A DNA stretch of 64,000 nt from Stieleria sp. JC731. Lineage in GTDB: Bacteria; Planctomycetota; Planctomycetia; Pirellulales; Pirellulaceae. The DNA lies in NCBI RefSeq assembly GCF_020966635.1, contig NZ_JAJKFQ010000026.1, positions 163,894-227,893 on the forward strand, in the 5' to 3' direction. Made by a program: the position numbers and the translations under genes. Positions 16,825 through 25,083 of the stretch are shown here, piece by piece. Position 1 is the first letter of the stretch. Each line of letters begins with the position of its first letter. Below the pieces are notes generated by a model. It had not been told where the DNA came from and ran no database searches. It saw nothing but the letters and a program-made list of their open reading frames with translations.

Positions 16825-17284
16825 CCGATATTCTCACGCATACCGTGTCGCGCTAGTCCGCGAAGGCAAGATATCCAATCGAACGGCGATCACATCAACA
16901 CAAACCGCGAGACAATTTGTCGGTGAATACTTCGCGGAACGGGATGATGCGCGCGAGGTGTTCGTTGTATTTATGCTCGACACAAAGCACAAAGTAATTG
17001 GCGCTACAGTCGTGACAACCGGAACGCTCGATGCATCGCTAGTTCATCCTCGCGAAGTATTCCAGCCCGCAATTCTCGCTAATAGCTCGGCTATCCTGAT
17101 AGCCCACAATCACCCGTCAGGCGACCCCAAGCCTAGCAGGGAAGATCTGCAGGTAACCGACCGGATAACCGATGCCGGTAACCTCCTTGGGATCACCGTA
17201 CTCGATCACATCGTTGTCGGTGACGTATTCCGCGAGGACTGGTCAATCTATTCAGACGTTGTATCCATTCGCGAGGACCGCTAG
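16817..17284 (+). CDS. RadC-like JAB/MPN domain protein
   Basis: 155 residues from ATG 16817, chosen because it directly follows the duplicated leader; an earlier in-frame ATG at 16727 lies inside the preceding gene. The JAMM metal motif is intact: AHNHPSGDPKPSREDLQ, with His-x-His and the downstream Asp (VTDRITDAGNLLGI). FVVFMLDTKHKVIG before it is typical of the RadC core. The N-terminal HhH region of chromosomal RadC is missing, as in phage and plasmid RadC-like proteins. JAMM sites hydrolyse isopeptide-like bonds in other families; the role of RadC-like proteins is unsettled. Confidence 0.85.
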   Translation: MANRYSHAYRVALVREGKISNRTAITSTQTARQFVGEYFAERDDAREVFVVFMLDTKHKVIGATVVTTGTLDASLVHPREVFQPAILANSSAILIAHNHPSGDPKPSREDLQVTDRITDAGNLLGITVLDHIVVGDVFREDWSIYSDVVSIREDR

Positions 17285-17332
17285 TCCTGATCAAGACAGA
17301 ACACCCAAAACGAGACTCAATACAATGGCAAA
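17281..17332 (+). repeat. 52-bp duplicated gene leader, copy B
   Basis: Exact second copy of 16773-16824, offset 508 bases. It begins inside the TAG stop of the RadC-like gene and runs to the third codon of the next gene. Confidence 0.95.
17283..17298. promoter_or_regulatory. Dispersed 16-bp dyad, copy 6
   Basis: AGTCCTGATCAAGACA, identical to copy 5, overlapping the RadC-like stop codon and 26 bases before the next ATG. Confidence 0.7.
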
Positions 17333-17570
17333 AAAACAAGCAACATTCAGCACCGATCACATGATTCAGATTCACGAAAACGGCAAACACCTAGGGTATC
17401 TTGGGGGCGGCTATCCCCAGCGCCAGCTGATTCACGTTGACCACTTCCCAACGCGCACCGATGCCGAGTGGTTCAAATTCAGTGAGCTAGTTCTGCAGCT
17501 GCGCAAGCTGAACCCCGGTCTGCGGTTCACTCCCAAGCCAGCGCGAAAGAATCAACGTCTTTACAAATAA
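17325..17570 (+). CDS. Small basic hypothetical protein
   Basis: 81 residues from ATG 17325, the start carried by leader copy B. It begins MAKKQATFSTDHMIQIHENG and ends with a basic tail (KPARKNQRLYK). A beta-rich N-terminus is followed by one helix (SELVLQLRKLN). It could bind nucleic acid, but nothing specific is recognised. Confidence 0.6.
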   Translation: MAKKQATFSTDHMIQIHENGKHLGYLGGGYPQRQLIHVDHFPTRTDAEWFKFSELVLQLRKLNPGLRFTPKPARKNQRLYK

Positions 17571-17602
17571 CGGCACCACACAAAAACACGGGATAGCAAA
17601 CG

Positions 17603-18004
17603 ATGGAATTGAACGTAACGGCGCTAGTTGAACGCGCGACAGATCTGATTTATTACTCGGCAAGTGTTGCCGAGTTGGGGAGCGATGCCGGGTCGGTCAC
17701 TTGGCAAAATGCCGTCGACCGGTCGGAAGAATCGCCATTGATCACAGCCGATGACCAGCTGCAGACCGCGCGGGACTACTTCGCCGAGTTTGGAGCATGG
17801 GAGCAAACTGAGATTGACGCATGGAATGCGCACGAAGTGAACGCGCTTCTATTGCAATTTATCAGCGGCGATATCCGTGAGGCTGATTCGCTCGGGTTGC
17901 TGTCCGATCCTGCAGCGTATGAGCGAGAAGCGGAGCGGGGGACAATCTCAGGACGGTTGTATTTTGGCGATTGCGGGCAATGGTTTTTCTATGTTGGCAA
18001 CTGA
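17603..18004 (+). CDS. Hypothetical acidic protein
   Basis: 133 residues from ATG 17603 with an upstream GGGATAG. Strongly acidic and Trp-containing (EFGAWEQTEIDAWNAHEVNA), ending in a short beta-rich part (RLYFGDCGQWFFYVGN). Small, acidic phage/plasmid proteins include DNA mimics that inhibit nucleases, but that is only a possibility from charge and setting. Confidence 0.6.
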   Translation: MELNVTALVERATDLIYYSASVAELGSDAGSVTWQNAVDRSEESPLITADDQLQTARDYFAEFGAWEQTEIDAWNAHEVNALLLQFISGDIREADSLGLLSDPAAYEREAERGTISGRLYFGDCGQWFFYVGN

Positions 18005-18017
18005 AGGAGCGAAGACA

Positions 18018-18767
18018 ATGCAAACTCAACATTCAACAGCGCCGGTAATCGGCAGCTATAGCAAGTCGATCGAGGGTGGCATCTCGATTAACTTCGGCAC
18101 ATCTGGCGGCGCGAACTGTGACGACGGTTGCACCCATAAGGGTTCAACTTGCTATGCCGAGCGATTAGAGATCCGACCAGACCGGCAGCAGCTGCGAACG
18201 AAGCTAGAACGTCACGAAGCTATGCCGCCGGCGCTCGTTTGCGGGGTAGCAATTTTGGAGATCCAGCGGCTAGTGTTGCTCGGCGCGCCGCCCCCTTGGA
18301 TTCGCTTCTCAACAGCTGGTAGCCTTCCGCAGCCCGATAGCGTGCGCGGCGATTCGCTGTTCGCTTCACAGTTTCGGGCGCTGCTGCAGCTGTGCGAAAA
18401 ACACTCAATCCCGGTCCACATTCCGGTCGAGACGTACAGCAAAGCGCGGTTCTATCGCGCTCTAGCTGGATCGCTCGTTGTCATTCGCGAATCGGCGCAG
18501 ACTCGGGAGCGTTTCTTCACTGCAGCGGGTGCAGTCTCGTTTGCCGATCCGACAGACAAGCGCCGCACAATGACCGAGCGAATCGATCACGCGCGGAACC
18601 TAGCGGTTGAGCGGACACGGCGCAGCGGTCGGAAGGCTATCGTCTGCCCTGCAGTGACTGCTAACTTCCGATCGAGACTGGGACAGCGGAAAAACCCACT
18701 CGCGAAGTGCGGAAACTGTACCGCCTGTGCTGAAGGTCACATCGACGTTGTCTACCCGTTACACTAA
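18018..18767 (+). CDS. Cys-rich protein, resembles phage gp88-like family
   Basis: 249 residues from ATG 18018, which has AAGGAG 7 bases upstream; the frame is open further upstream, but that part overlaps the previous gene. Cysteines cluster as NCDDGCTHKGSTCYAE near residue 37 and KCGNCTACAEGHIDVVYPLH at the C-terminus, likely metal or Fe-S ligands. The CYA/CxxC pattern recalls the gene-product-88 family of actinophages and plasmids (function unknown). Central part: PVHIPVETYSKARFYRALAG. Confidence 0.6.
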   Translation: MQTQHSTAPVIGSYSKSIEGGISINFGTSGGANCDDGCTHKGSTCYAERLEIRPDRQQLRTKLERHEAMPPALVCGVAILEIQRLVLLGAPPPWIRFSTAGSLPQPDSVRGDSLFASQFRALLQLCEKHSIPVHIPVETYSKARFYRALAGSLVVIRESAQTRERFFTAAGAVSFADPTDKRRTMTERIDHARNLAVERTRRSGRKAIVCPAVTANFRSRLGQRKNPLAKCGNCTACAEGHIDVVYPLH

Positions 18768-18793
18768 TCACCACCAACAAAAGGGAGCACCAA

Positions 18794-19177
18794 TTGATAA
18801 TCAGGCGAAACCAGCAGCTAACGAAAGATCAGGCAATCGATCCAGATCTAGTCGACTGCGCGGGATGGATTGAACACGGAAAACCGAGCGAAGCGCCCGA
18901 CGGTTACAACTGTTTTGACTACATCAAAGGCAACCGGTATCTCGGTCGGGACGAATACGGGATTGAGCCTATCTTCGATGTTATCGAAACCAGCGAACTC
19001 GCTGCGGCGTTAGGCTATTTGTCGCTCTATCGCAATGGCTCGGGTGAATGGTGCGGCGTAGGCGCAGCCGATCCAAGCGATCGATCCCGAGACGGCGATG
19101 AGGAAGGTTTTTTAGTCGCAATTGATAGCGACGAATTGCTAAAAATCGCTCGGGAATTGGACACTAAACAGGAATAA
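18794..19177 (+). CDS. Hypothetical acidic protein
   Basis: 127 residues from a TTG start at 18794, supported by AAAAGGGAG ending 8 bases upstream. Acidic, with DLVDCAGWIEHGKPSEAPDG and GEWCGVGAADPSDRSRDGDE segments. No family recognised. Spaced 26 bases from the gene before it and 14 from the gene after, so probably one operon. Confidence 0.55.
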   Translation: MIIRRNQQLTKDQAIDPDLVDCAGWIEHGKPSEAPDGYNCFDYIKGNRYLGRDEYGIEPIFDVIETSELAAALGYLSLYRNGSGEWCGVGAADPSDRSRDGDEEGFLVAIDSDELLKIARELDTKQE

Positions 19178-19191
19178 CAAAGGAATAAAAC

Positions 19192-19461
19192 ATGACAAAA
19201 CCACCGAAACTAAACCCCGGCGCAGACCTGCACCTAACCGACGGTTACACAATCCAGCAGCACGGACACGGCACATGGTGCTGGGGTCCTGAGGATAACT
19301 TCGGTGACGTTGCATCGATCGAGGGCGAAGGATTCGAAACGTCAACGGAAGCGGAAAAACATATGTTTGACACGTTGCGTTTCAAACGGTCTGCATGCGA
19401 TGCAGCAAACGAAACGCACCGACAGGCCGAAGCGTTCCGACGATCGCAGCGCGGACGCTAG
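19192..19461 (+). CDS. Small hypothetical protein, last gene of the cassette
   Basis: 89 residues from ATG 19192, ribosome-binding site AAAGGAA. It begins MTKPPKLNPGADLHLTDGY and has a Trp/Gly-rich beta part (HGHGTWCWGPEDNFGDV), then a helical, basic C-terminus. The strong terminator at 19489 follows. Function unknown. Confidence 0.55.
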   Translation: MTKPPKLNPGADLHLTDGYTIQQHGHGTWCWGPEDNFGDVASIEGEGFETSTEAEKHMFDTLRFKRSACDAANETHRQAEAFRRSQRGR

Positions 19462-19488
19462 CCGAACACAACACAACCGACCAACGCG

Positions 19489-19521
19489 AACCCCGTCAGA
19501 TCAGATCTGACGGGGTTTTTT
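19489..19521 (+). terminator. Strong rho-independent terminator
   Basis: AACCCCGTCAGATC and its reverse complement GATCTGACGGGGTT form a 14-bp perfect stem with a single-base centre, ending in six T. It closes the 16.0-19.5 kb cassette. Confidence 0.93.
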
Positions 19522-20406
19522 CGTGCTGCGCAGTCACCTCACAGCTGTTCGGTTGATTCGCGGTTGAGTCTCGATTGAGCCTTTGAAATTAATCCGCAAT
19601 CCGATCGATAACTTCCGATCGATCAAGTTAATTTCACGCTGCCCCTTGAAATTTTGAAACCCCGCAAATTGCCGAGTGAAACCCGTGTAGAGATATAAAA
19701 ACTCAATAAATCAACCCCTACACATGTATTCATTCCCTCTAATCGAAAAACCCCGTGTTTTTTGTTTCCACGCATGCGTGAGGCTGATTCGCGTTGAAAC
19801 CTTCCGACGCAACCAGTGAGGCGACCACTTGCCGCGCAGCTGCAGAACCGATCAGAACCCTAGGGCAGTCCTGAACAGCCCTATCTAGCGCCAGAACAGC
19901 CACCATCGCCCGCTCGCGCGTAATCACGCCCGATCTCGTTTGCGCTCGTTAGCGCGGACGCTAGGTGCCTTCTCGACCTTGCACCCCTATCGGTGGCATC
20001 CCCGCAGACCGTAGACAATCCGTCTACGCATAGACAGCGTGTCTGCGGATCTTCACGGAACCTTCACAGACTCGATTAGTGGCGGGGATTGTCGCACTAT
20101 CCGGCGATAGTGTCACCGTGAAATTTCGATGAAGAAACGGTGATCGGAGTGTGAAGATTTCGAAATTAAATTTCGGTTAATCCGCGAAATTGGCCTTGAC
20201 ACGCCAATTGTGAAGAAAGCTTAATGTGAAGATTGCGTGAAAAAACGGTTAATCTAATGTTAAGAAATTAACGCAATCTTCATGAAAAACGGGGTTTCGT
20301 TTTGGATTGCGTGTATTGTACCCCCGTTACGGGCCGCGCCCAAGGAGGCTCCTTCCGAAAACAAAGCAAATTTTTAGCGATCGGTATTTTTATCGTCGCT
20401 CAGCAA
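19522..20406. other. Structured non-coding region, candidate origin or control locus
   Basis: No convincing gene in 885 bases. It holds nested inverted repeats at 20002-20048 (CCGCAGAC/GTCTGCGG around GTAGAC/GTCTAC), a hairpin at 20095-20112 (CACTATC-CGGC-GATAGTG), and a 12-bp perfect inverted repeat TGAAGATTGCGT/ACGCAATCTTCA at 20227-20238 and 20271-20282. The octamer TGTGAAGA occurs at 20150, 20209 and 20225, with near inverted copies around 20050-20070. Sequence is A+T-richer than the surroundings around 20120-20290. Converging operons meet here. A replication origin is an inference. Confidence 0.5.
19867..19882. promoter_or_regulatory. Dispersed 16-bp dyad, copy 7
   Basis: AGTCCTGAACAGCCCT, 14 of 16 to the perfect dyad, inside the non-coding region and flanked by AGGGC and GCCCT that extend the symmetry differently. 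No gene starts nearby. Confidence 0.5.
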
Positions 20407-20757
20407 TCACCGACTTGAGCCACTAGCAGGGGTGGGGGTCGTTTTTTCCGAGCATCCTGGTCGAGCTGGGAACCTAGGCGGATTGTCGAAACACGCCCTG
20501 CCTTTGGCGTGGTAGTAGCCGATGTCGCATGGCTTGCCGGGACAGATGATGCATCCCGTCGATCCGTTGACTGTACCCCAGCGAGGGCATGATCGATTGC
20601 ACGCATCGTCAACCAGTCTTCGCCACTGTTCAATCGCGGTCTGGTTTGGATCCACCACAGGGATCTCCCCAGTCCACTGTAGCGGGCGTCCACAGCATTC
20701 TTGCATCCTTGGCGATCCAACCCGAAGACGTCCGCAGGATTCGCATCGAGCCTTCAT
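20407..20757 (-). CDS. Cys-rich small protein at end of tail operon
   Basis: 116 residues from ATG 20757, with GGGAG 7 bases upstream and the preceding stop 1 base away. Many cysteines: CESCGRLRV and QECCGRPL at the N-terminus, then CNRSCPRWG and CIICPGKPCDIGYYH, probably zinc-binding. No family recognised. It is the last gene of the long leftward virion operon, so it may be a minor virion component or an accessory gene. Confidence 0.55.
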   Translation of the reverse strand: MKARCESCGRLRVGSPRMQECCGRPLQWTGEIPVVDPNQTAIEQWRRLVDDACNRSCPRWGTVNGSTGCIICPGKPCDIGYYHAKGRACFDNPPRFPARPGCSEKTTPTPASGSSR

Positions 20758-20758
20758 G

Positions 20759-22111
20759 CTAGAACTCCCATGTCCAGTCCAACCCCACGACCGCTACGTG
20801 ATCCGTGATCGCGGTTCCGCTGACTGTTGCGCCGTCGAGCAGATCATTGACTGGGATCGATTCCAGATCGTAGCTCACCCCATCGCTAGCCAGGGCACCC
20901 AACCTAGCCACCGGTTTTGGGTAATTGTCTCCTGCCGTCGCTAGTGGATAGGAGTAGTCCGCGTACCCTTGCACGCGCTGTCGGTAGTTCTGTTCGGGGA
21001 ACGTCGAGAGTAGACCGTCTGCATCAGTCACATACCGCGAACCACTGCTGTTGTAAGTCTGCTCTGGATAGTCGTGAGTTGTGAGCGTGCTTTCCCACTC
21101 TTCAAGGCTGAGCGGATACGTCGCGAAGATGATCGCATAGCTAATCGAATGATCGTCAGCTGATCCAACCACCCTGGATGGCAGCGAATACAACGCAGTG
21201 CCAGCTGTGTTTGTGCAGTTGGTCGCTTGCCCTGTACTGACTGGCGATGCAGGTTGCCACTTGGTCATCTGTGTTCGACTTGCATGACCGACAGGTGTCT
21301 TCGTCCGCGACCATTCGCATGTCGAGTTCGTGAACGAATCGTAGGTCGGTCCACCCCCTGTCACCTCGACCGAATCGTCGATCGTCACATCCGGCCAGAA
21401 CGCTTCGCCATCCGTCAATGGTTCGGATGGATTGTTCTCGTGACGCATTGCGAAGTAGGTCGCGGGGTCATTCTTGAGCAGTGCCAAGAACACGTTGTAG
21501 GGTCGCGGGTTCAGTTCTTCGGTATTGCATCCGATGTACTTGTCGCCGATCCAAACGAAGGCTGACTGGATGCCAGCCGCGTAGATCTTTCCAGACCCGC
21601 TAATCGTGATCATGCCCTCGGGTTCAGACACGAAGTCCTCGGTCAGGATCATTCCCAGGTTCTCGTCAGAATCAGATGTCCCGAAGGACACGGTGTCTGA
21701 TGTTGCGATCGAAACCCAACTAGGCGTGACACGAACGAGCACCCGTGTTGGTGCAGCTGTCGGATCCAGATCTGCTGTTTTAGGAATTGATGCCGAGACT
21801 GATCCACATGTCAGCGTGCCTGTACTTCGATCGATCGACAGTTCAACACCACCGACTGACAGCGTGATGTCACCGTCGAGGTAAAAGTGCAGTAGGTACG
21901 AAGGCCCCATCGACGGGGTGATCGGTGTGTAAGTGCCCGAACCCATCACCAGCCAGTCATCGAATGGCAGCGACAGATCCGCTCCATCGTACGATGACTC
22001 AGTCATAGTGTCCTCGCCGCCATCCCAGTCTGCTGCGGTTTGCAGTCCAGCTGATTGGCATGACGGTAGGCAGCATGGCGAACCGGGGCGACGTTTCAGA
22101 ACCTTAGTCAT
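20759..22111 (-). CDS. Putative tail/virion protein with jelly-roll-like region
   Basis: 450 residues from ATG 22111 with GGAGG 6 bases upstream. Residues about 60-190 are beta-rich (LHFYLDGDITLSVGGVELSI, TRVLVRVTPSWVSIATSD) and read like a lectin/laminin-G-type sandwich, as in receptor-binding tail proteins. The rest is rich in Thr, Ser and Tyr. No enzymatic motif. At the distal end of the tail operon it is a good candidate for a tail-tip or receptor-binding protein; the fold is inferred. Confidence 0.6.
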   Translation of the reverse strand: MTKVLKRRPGSPCCLPSCQSAGLQTAADWDGGEDTMTESSYDGADLSLPFDDWLVMGSGTYTPITPSMGPSYLLHFYLDGDITLSVGGVELSIDRSTGTLTCGSVSASIPKTADLDPTAAPTRVLVRVTPSWVSIATSDTVSFGTSDSDENLGMILTEDFVSEPEGMITISGSGKIYAAGIQSAFVWIGDKYIGCNTEELNPRPYNVFLALLKNDPATYFAMRHENNPSEPLTDGEAFWPDVTIDDSVEVTGGGPTYDSFTNSTCEWSRTKTPVGHASRTQMTKWQPASPVSTGQATNCTNTAGTALYSLPSRVVGSADDHSISYAIIFATYPLSLEEWESTLTTHDYPEQTYNSSGSRYVTDADGLLSTFPEQNYRQRVQGYADYSYPLATAGDNYPKPVARLGALASDGVSYDLESIPVNDLLDGATVSGTAITDHVAVVGLDWTWEF

Positions 22112-22364
22112 CGCATGCCTCCGAGATCACGATCCAGTCACCCTCTGTGATCCGACCGAGAACCAGCACAGTGTCGACTGGACATGTTCCGTTCCATGTC
22201 CAGATCACATCGACTGGTTCGCCTTCTGTCTCCTTGAGGGTAGGTGCATCTCCACCTGCGCTGTAGTCGGGGTACAGTAGGTCTGCAGTGAACTTCGTGC
22301 ATGCCAACCCAGACGCTGAAGTTGGTGCTGTCTTGACTTTCGCGAGTGAAATTTCAGCGTACAT
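22104..22364 (-). CDS. Small tail-operon protein
   Basis: 86 residues. The start at 22364 forms a TAATG overlap with the preceding stop, matching the coupling used all along this operon; five extra residues are possible from 22379. It begins MYAEISLAKVKTAPTS and is beta-rich with a VDVIWTWNGT segment. Unknown role, between the tail-hub-like protein and the putative tip protein. Confidence 0.6.
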   Translation of the reverse strand: MYAEISLAKVKTAPTSASGLACTKFTADLLYPDYSAGGDAPTLKETEGEPVDVIWTWNGTCPVDTVLVLGRITEGDWIVISEACDD

Positions 22365-24655
22365 TATCGGCTCCGCCACCGTTTGCTATCGAGATACCGC
22401 CTCCGTGCTTCTTGCCGCATTTCGCGTTCTGCTTTGCGACCAGCAAGAACCTCACGCCGATTCATTGACTTCTTGGCCGAGTGCCTGACGATCTCATCAC
22501 CAGCTACGCGACCGAGCAGATCGACGATGTCAACATCATTCGTTGTCGCACGAATCGTTTGGATCACCGGGGGCACCGCGTTGGCATCACCGGTCGGTGC
22601 TTCGATCCGAACTTCACGCACGATCGAGTTCGTGTTCTCGCCATTGGCTTGCCGGATGATCGAACCGGGGAAGATCCCCGAGATCCGCCGTTGCGTTTGA
22701 ATCCGAACCGACGTCCTGGTGTTCAGGAATGTTTGTGCCGCAAGGATGCATAGCGCCTGCAGCTGCGGTCGAGGGTCACGCAGAATCCCGCCTTCAGATG
22801 TCTTGAAGGTTCCGTCCAGATTCAGTCCGACCACACACCCCTTGGCAAGCCGAACGTGTTGAAGCGATGGATCTTCCAGTGTGATCACCTTGCGGCGGAT
22901 AGCATCGCTGGTCGATCCGTTGCTGATCTTCCAGAATGGCCTGCGATCACCTTGCAGTGCGCATGTCAGCTTCATGTACCTGTAGTTGATGTACCCAAAC
23001 ACCCTCGCTGGCTTGTTGGTCTTGTCGCCATCATTGCCCGTGAAGGTGGTTGCAACTGCGTGTGCGGGGGCACCTTCGGTCTTCACGCGAAAAGATGGGC
23101 ATGTTTCATTTTCGCCATCCACTGTGATCCTGACTGGAACGCTGTTGCCCTGTCGTGCCAACACGTTTGCTGGCAGCTTCCCTTTGCTGACTGCGTTGAT
23201 CCACTTGCCTGGATTCTGGGGATCGCGATCGAAGTATAGGACTGGCTTTAACAGCACTGTCCCGCGTTCCTCGACTTCGTCCACTTTGCCTGAGTAGTCT
23301 GTCGATTCAAGCAGTGGCAAGTCATCAAGAACGATCACATTGTCATAGAACGGGACGTAGACTTCGCCCTCGTCATCCTTCTCGAATACCTCGGTCGGTT
23401 CCTCGCCGTCTTCGTTTCGATTCGCCTTCCCGTCCCAGGTCGACTTGATCTTGAACAGTTGGTAGACATCAGATACGGGTGGCAAACTTCGAAATGCCGC
23501 GTTTGCTTCCCACTTCTCGAACGGTTTTAAGTTCGCCCAAGCAGGGTCGTTCGAATCGGCTAGCTCGTACTTTTCCTCCAGTTCGCTTGTCCAACCCCTC
23601 TCGATTTCATCGTCGTACGTCAGCGTGCAGACCGCAATCTCTTTTGGTCCGCGTACGATCACTTCATCGACTTGCTGACTGTCGTCCTGGTCGATGCGAA
23701 TGTTGGTGATCGGATCGTTGTCTGAATTGATGGTGTGGACGTACCGGTTGCCGGGCATCACACCCACGCCGGGCAATGAGATCGGTGATGCAGACCGCGC
23801 GAACGGAACGACTTCAACCGCACTGATGGTCGGGTATCCGCTGTCGTCGCTTGTCACTCCTGCGCCGACGAACCAGCCAAGCATCTTCTCGGGCGACAGG
23901 ACTTGATCGAGGATGTCGCCAACCGATTCGCCATCAGTTTCGATCGTTGGTCGATCCCAAGTCGGAACCAGATTGCGACCTACTTGATTGACTTGCCAGG
24001 GGATTGCCGATGCGCCGTAGCTGTTCGTTGGCAGCTGGAAAGACAGTAGGTAGTCGACGATGTCACGCGATGACCAGTCTTTGATTGATGAAGTAGTGTT
24101 GTTGAACACATACTTGCTAAGCGGTCCCTTCGGATCGTCTGATCGGTTGCCGCTCTTTGGGTGCCAGTTGAATGTCGAACCACCGCCCGTGCGACGATAC
24201 TCTTCTTCGCTGCTGTCCCAGGTCACTGTTGATGTGACGATCGTCTCACGCAGGGTAGCTTCCATCCCGTAACACGGAATGATCTGCATGCCAGAAACAG
24301 GCGTCTGGGAATCGCCGATGTCCTCCCATTGCTTGACTGCAGCATCTGCAATTCCAAGCCAGTACATCGGTTCCTCGGTGTCGGTGTGCCACTTGATGAG
24401 GACGTAGTACCCTCGCGATGTGATTGGCGACAGCGAGTATGAGCGGTTTGCACCTGGCGGTCGAACCATGCCGTAGCGATACTCGATCGCAGCTGTCGGG
24501 ATCTGTGGACTGATCGACCATGTCGATTCAACGGGCAGCATGTCATAGCGACGAACCCATTCGTCACTCCAGTTCGCCCTGATCCAGACTTCCGCAGCTG
24601 GGCACAGCGGATTGTCAACCCATCGGGTTTTGTCGCCGAAGTTGTAAGTTGTCAT
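22364..24655 (-). CDS. Large tail protein, probable tail-hub/tip component
   Basis: 763 residues, starting at ATG 24655 in a TAATG overlap. Begins MTTYNFGDKTRWVDNPLC; the protein has many Trp and Pro residues and beta-rich stretches, with SVGDILDQVLSPEKMLGWFV and DEVIVRGPKEIAVCTLTYDD in the middle, reminiscent of hub domains of gp27/gpJ-like proteins. Ends in a basic helical tail (EREMRQEARRRYLDSKRWRS). Position two genes after the tape measure supports a baseplate/hub role. Assignment is by size and order. Confidence 0.6.
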   Translation of the reverse strand: MTTYNFGDKTRWVDNPLCPAAEVWIRANWSDEWVRRYDMLPVESTWSISPQIPTAAIEYRYGMVRPPGANRSYSLSPITSRGYYVLIKWHTDTEEPMYWLGIADAAVKQWEDIGDSQTPVSGMQIIPCYGMEATLRETIVTSTVTWDSSEEEYRRTGGGSTFNWHPKSGNRSDDPKGPLSKYVFNNTTSSIKDWSSRDIVDYLLSFQLPTNSYGASAIPWQVNQVGRNLVPTWDRPTIETDGESVGDILDQVLSPEKMLGWFVGAGVTSDDSGYPTISAVEVVPFARSASPISLPGVGVMPGNRYVHTINSDNDPITNIRIDQDDSQQVDEVIVRGPKEIAVCTLTYDDEIERGWTSELEEKYELADSNDPAWANLKPFEKWEANAAFRSLPPVSDVYQLFKIKSTWDGKANRNEDGEEPTEVFEKDDEGEVYVPFYDNVIVLDDLPLLESTDYSGKVDEVEERGTVLLKPVLYFDRDPQNPGKWINAVSKGKLPANVLARQGNSVPVRITVDGENETCPSFRVKTEGAPAHAVATTFTGNDGDKTNKPARVFGYINYRYMKLTCALQGDRRPFWKISNGSTSDAIRRKVITLEDPSLQHVRLAKGCVVGLNLDGTFKTSEGGILRDPRPQLQALCILAAQTFLNTRTSVRIQTQRRISGIFPGSIIRQANGENTNSIVREVRIEAPTGDANAVPPVIQTIRATTNDVDIVDLLGRVAGDEIVRHSAKKSMNRREVLAGRKAEREMRQEARRRYLDSKRWRSR

Positions 24656-25083
24656 TAGGCTGGCACCGCGTGCATAACGAGCTGTGACTTGATCTTGATT
24701 GCGGGTGAGTAATCGAACCGCTCACCGTCGAGGTATCCGCAGGCTGCGGGCAGTAGAACATCGTCGACGACACGGGCGTGGCTAACCAGGAACATGTAGC
24801 CGCCATACTGTGGCAGCGAGAATTGCATCCCATCGATCATGAGGTTGACCGCAGTGCCGTTCAGGCTGTTGATGAACGCACGGAACGACGACCGCTCTGA
24901 TGGCAGGACGTATCGCGTCAGGATCAATTGGAAGGGTTGCCCCTTCTTGCCTGACACTTGAGCGCCGACATGATTCGATGTTGGCGAGTTGAAGACAGTC
25001 GTCTTACGCTCGGGCAGAACGTACGTGCCCTCACGTTTGTTGAACGCTGTCGTGTTGATGTAGGTGTTGCTAGTGGTACTCAT
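24655..25083 (-). CDS. Probable tail-tip (distal tail/gpM-L-like) protein
   Basis: 142 residues, TAATG-coupled at both ends. Begins MSTTSNTYINTTAFNKREG; contains LPSERSSFRAFINSLNGTAV and YGGYMFLVSHARVV. Directly downstream of the tape measure, where lambda-type phages encode small tail-tip proteins. Assigned from gene order and size; no signature residue identified. Confidence 0.5.
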   Translation of the reverse strand: MSTTSNTYINTTAFNKREGTYVLPERKTTVFNSPTSNHVGAQVSGKKGQPFQLILTRYVLPSERSSFRAFINSLNGTAVNLMIDGMQFSLPQYGGYMFLVSHARVVDDVLLPAACGYLDGERFDYSPAIKIKSQLVMHAVPA

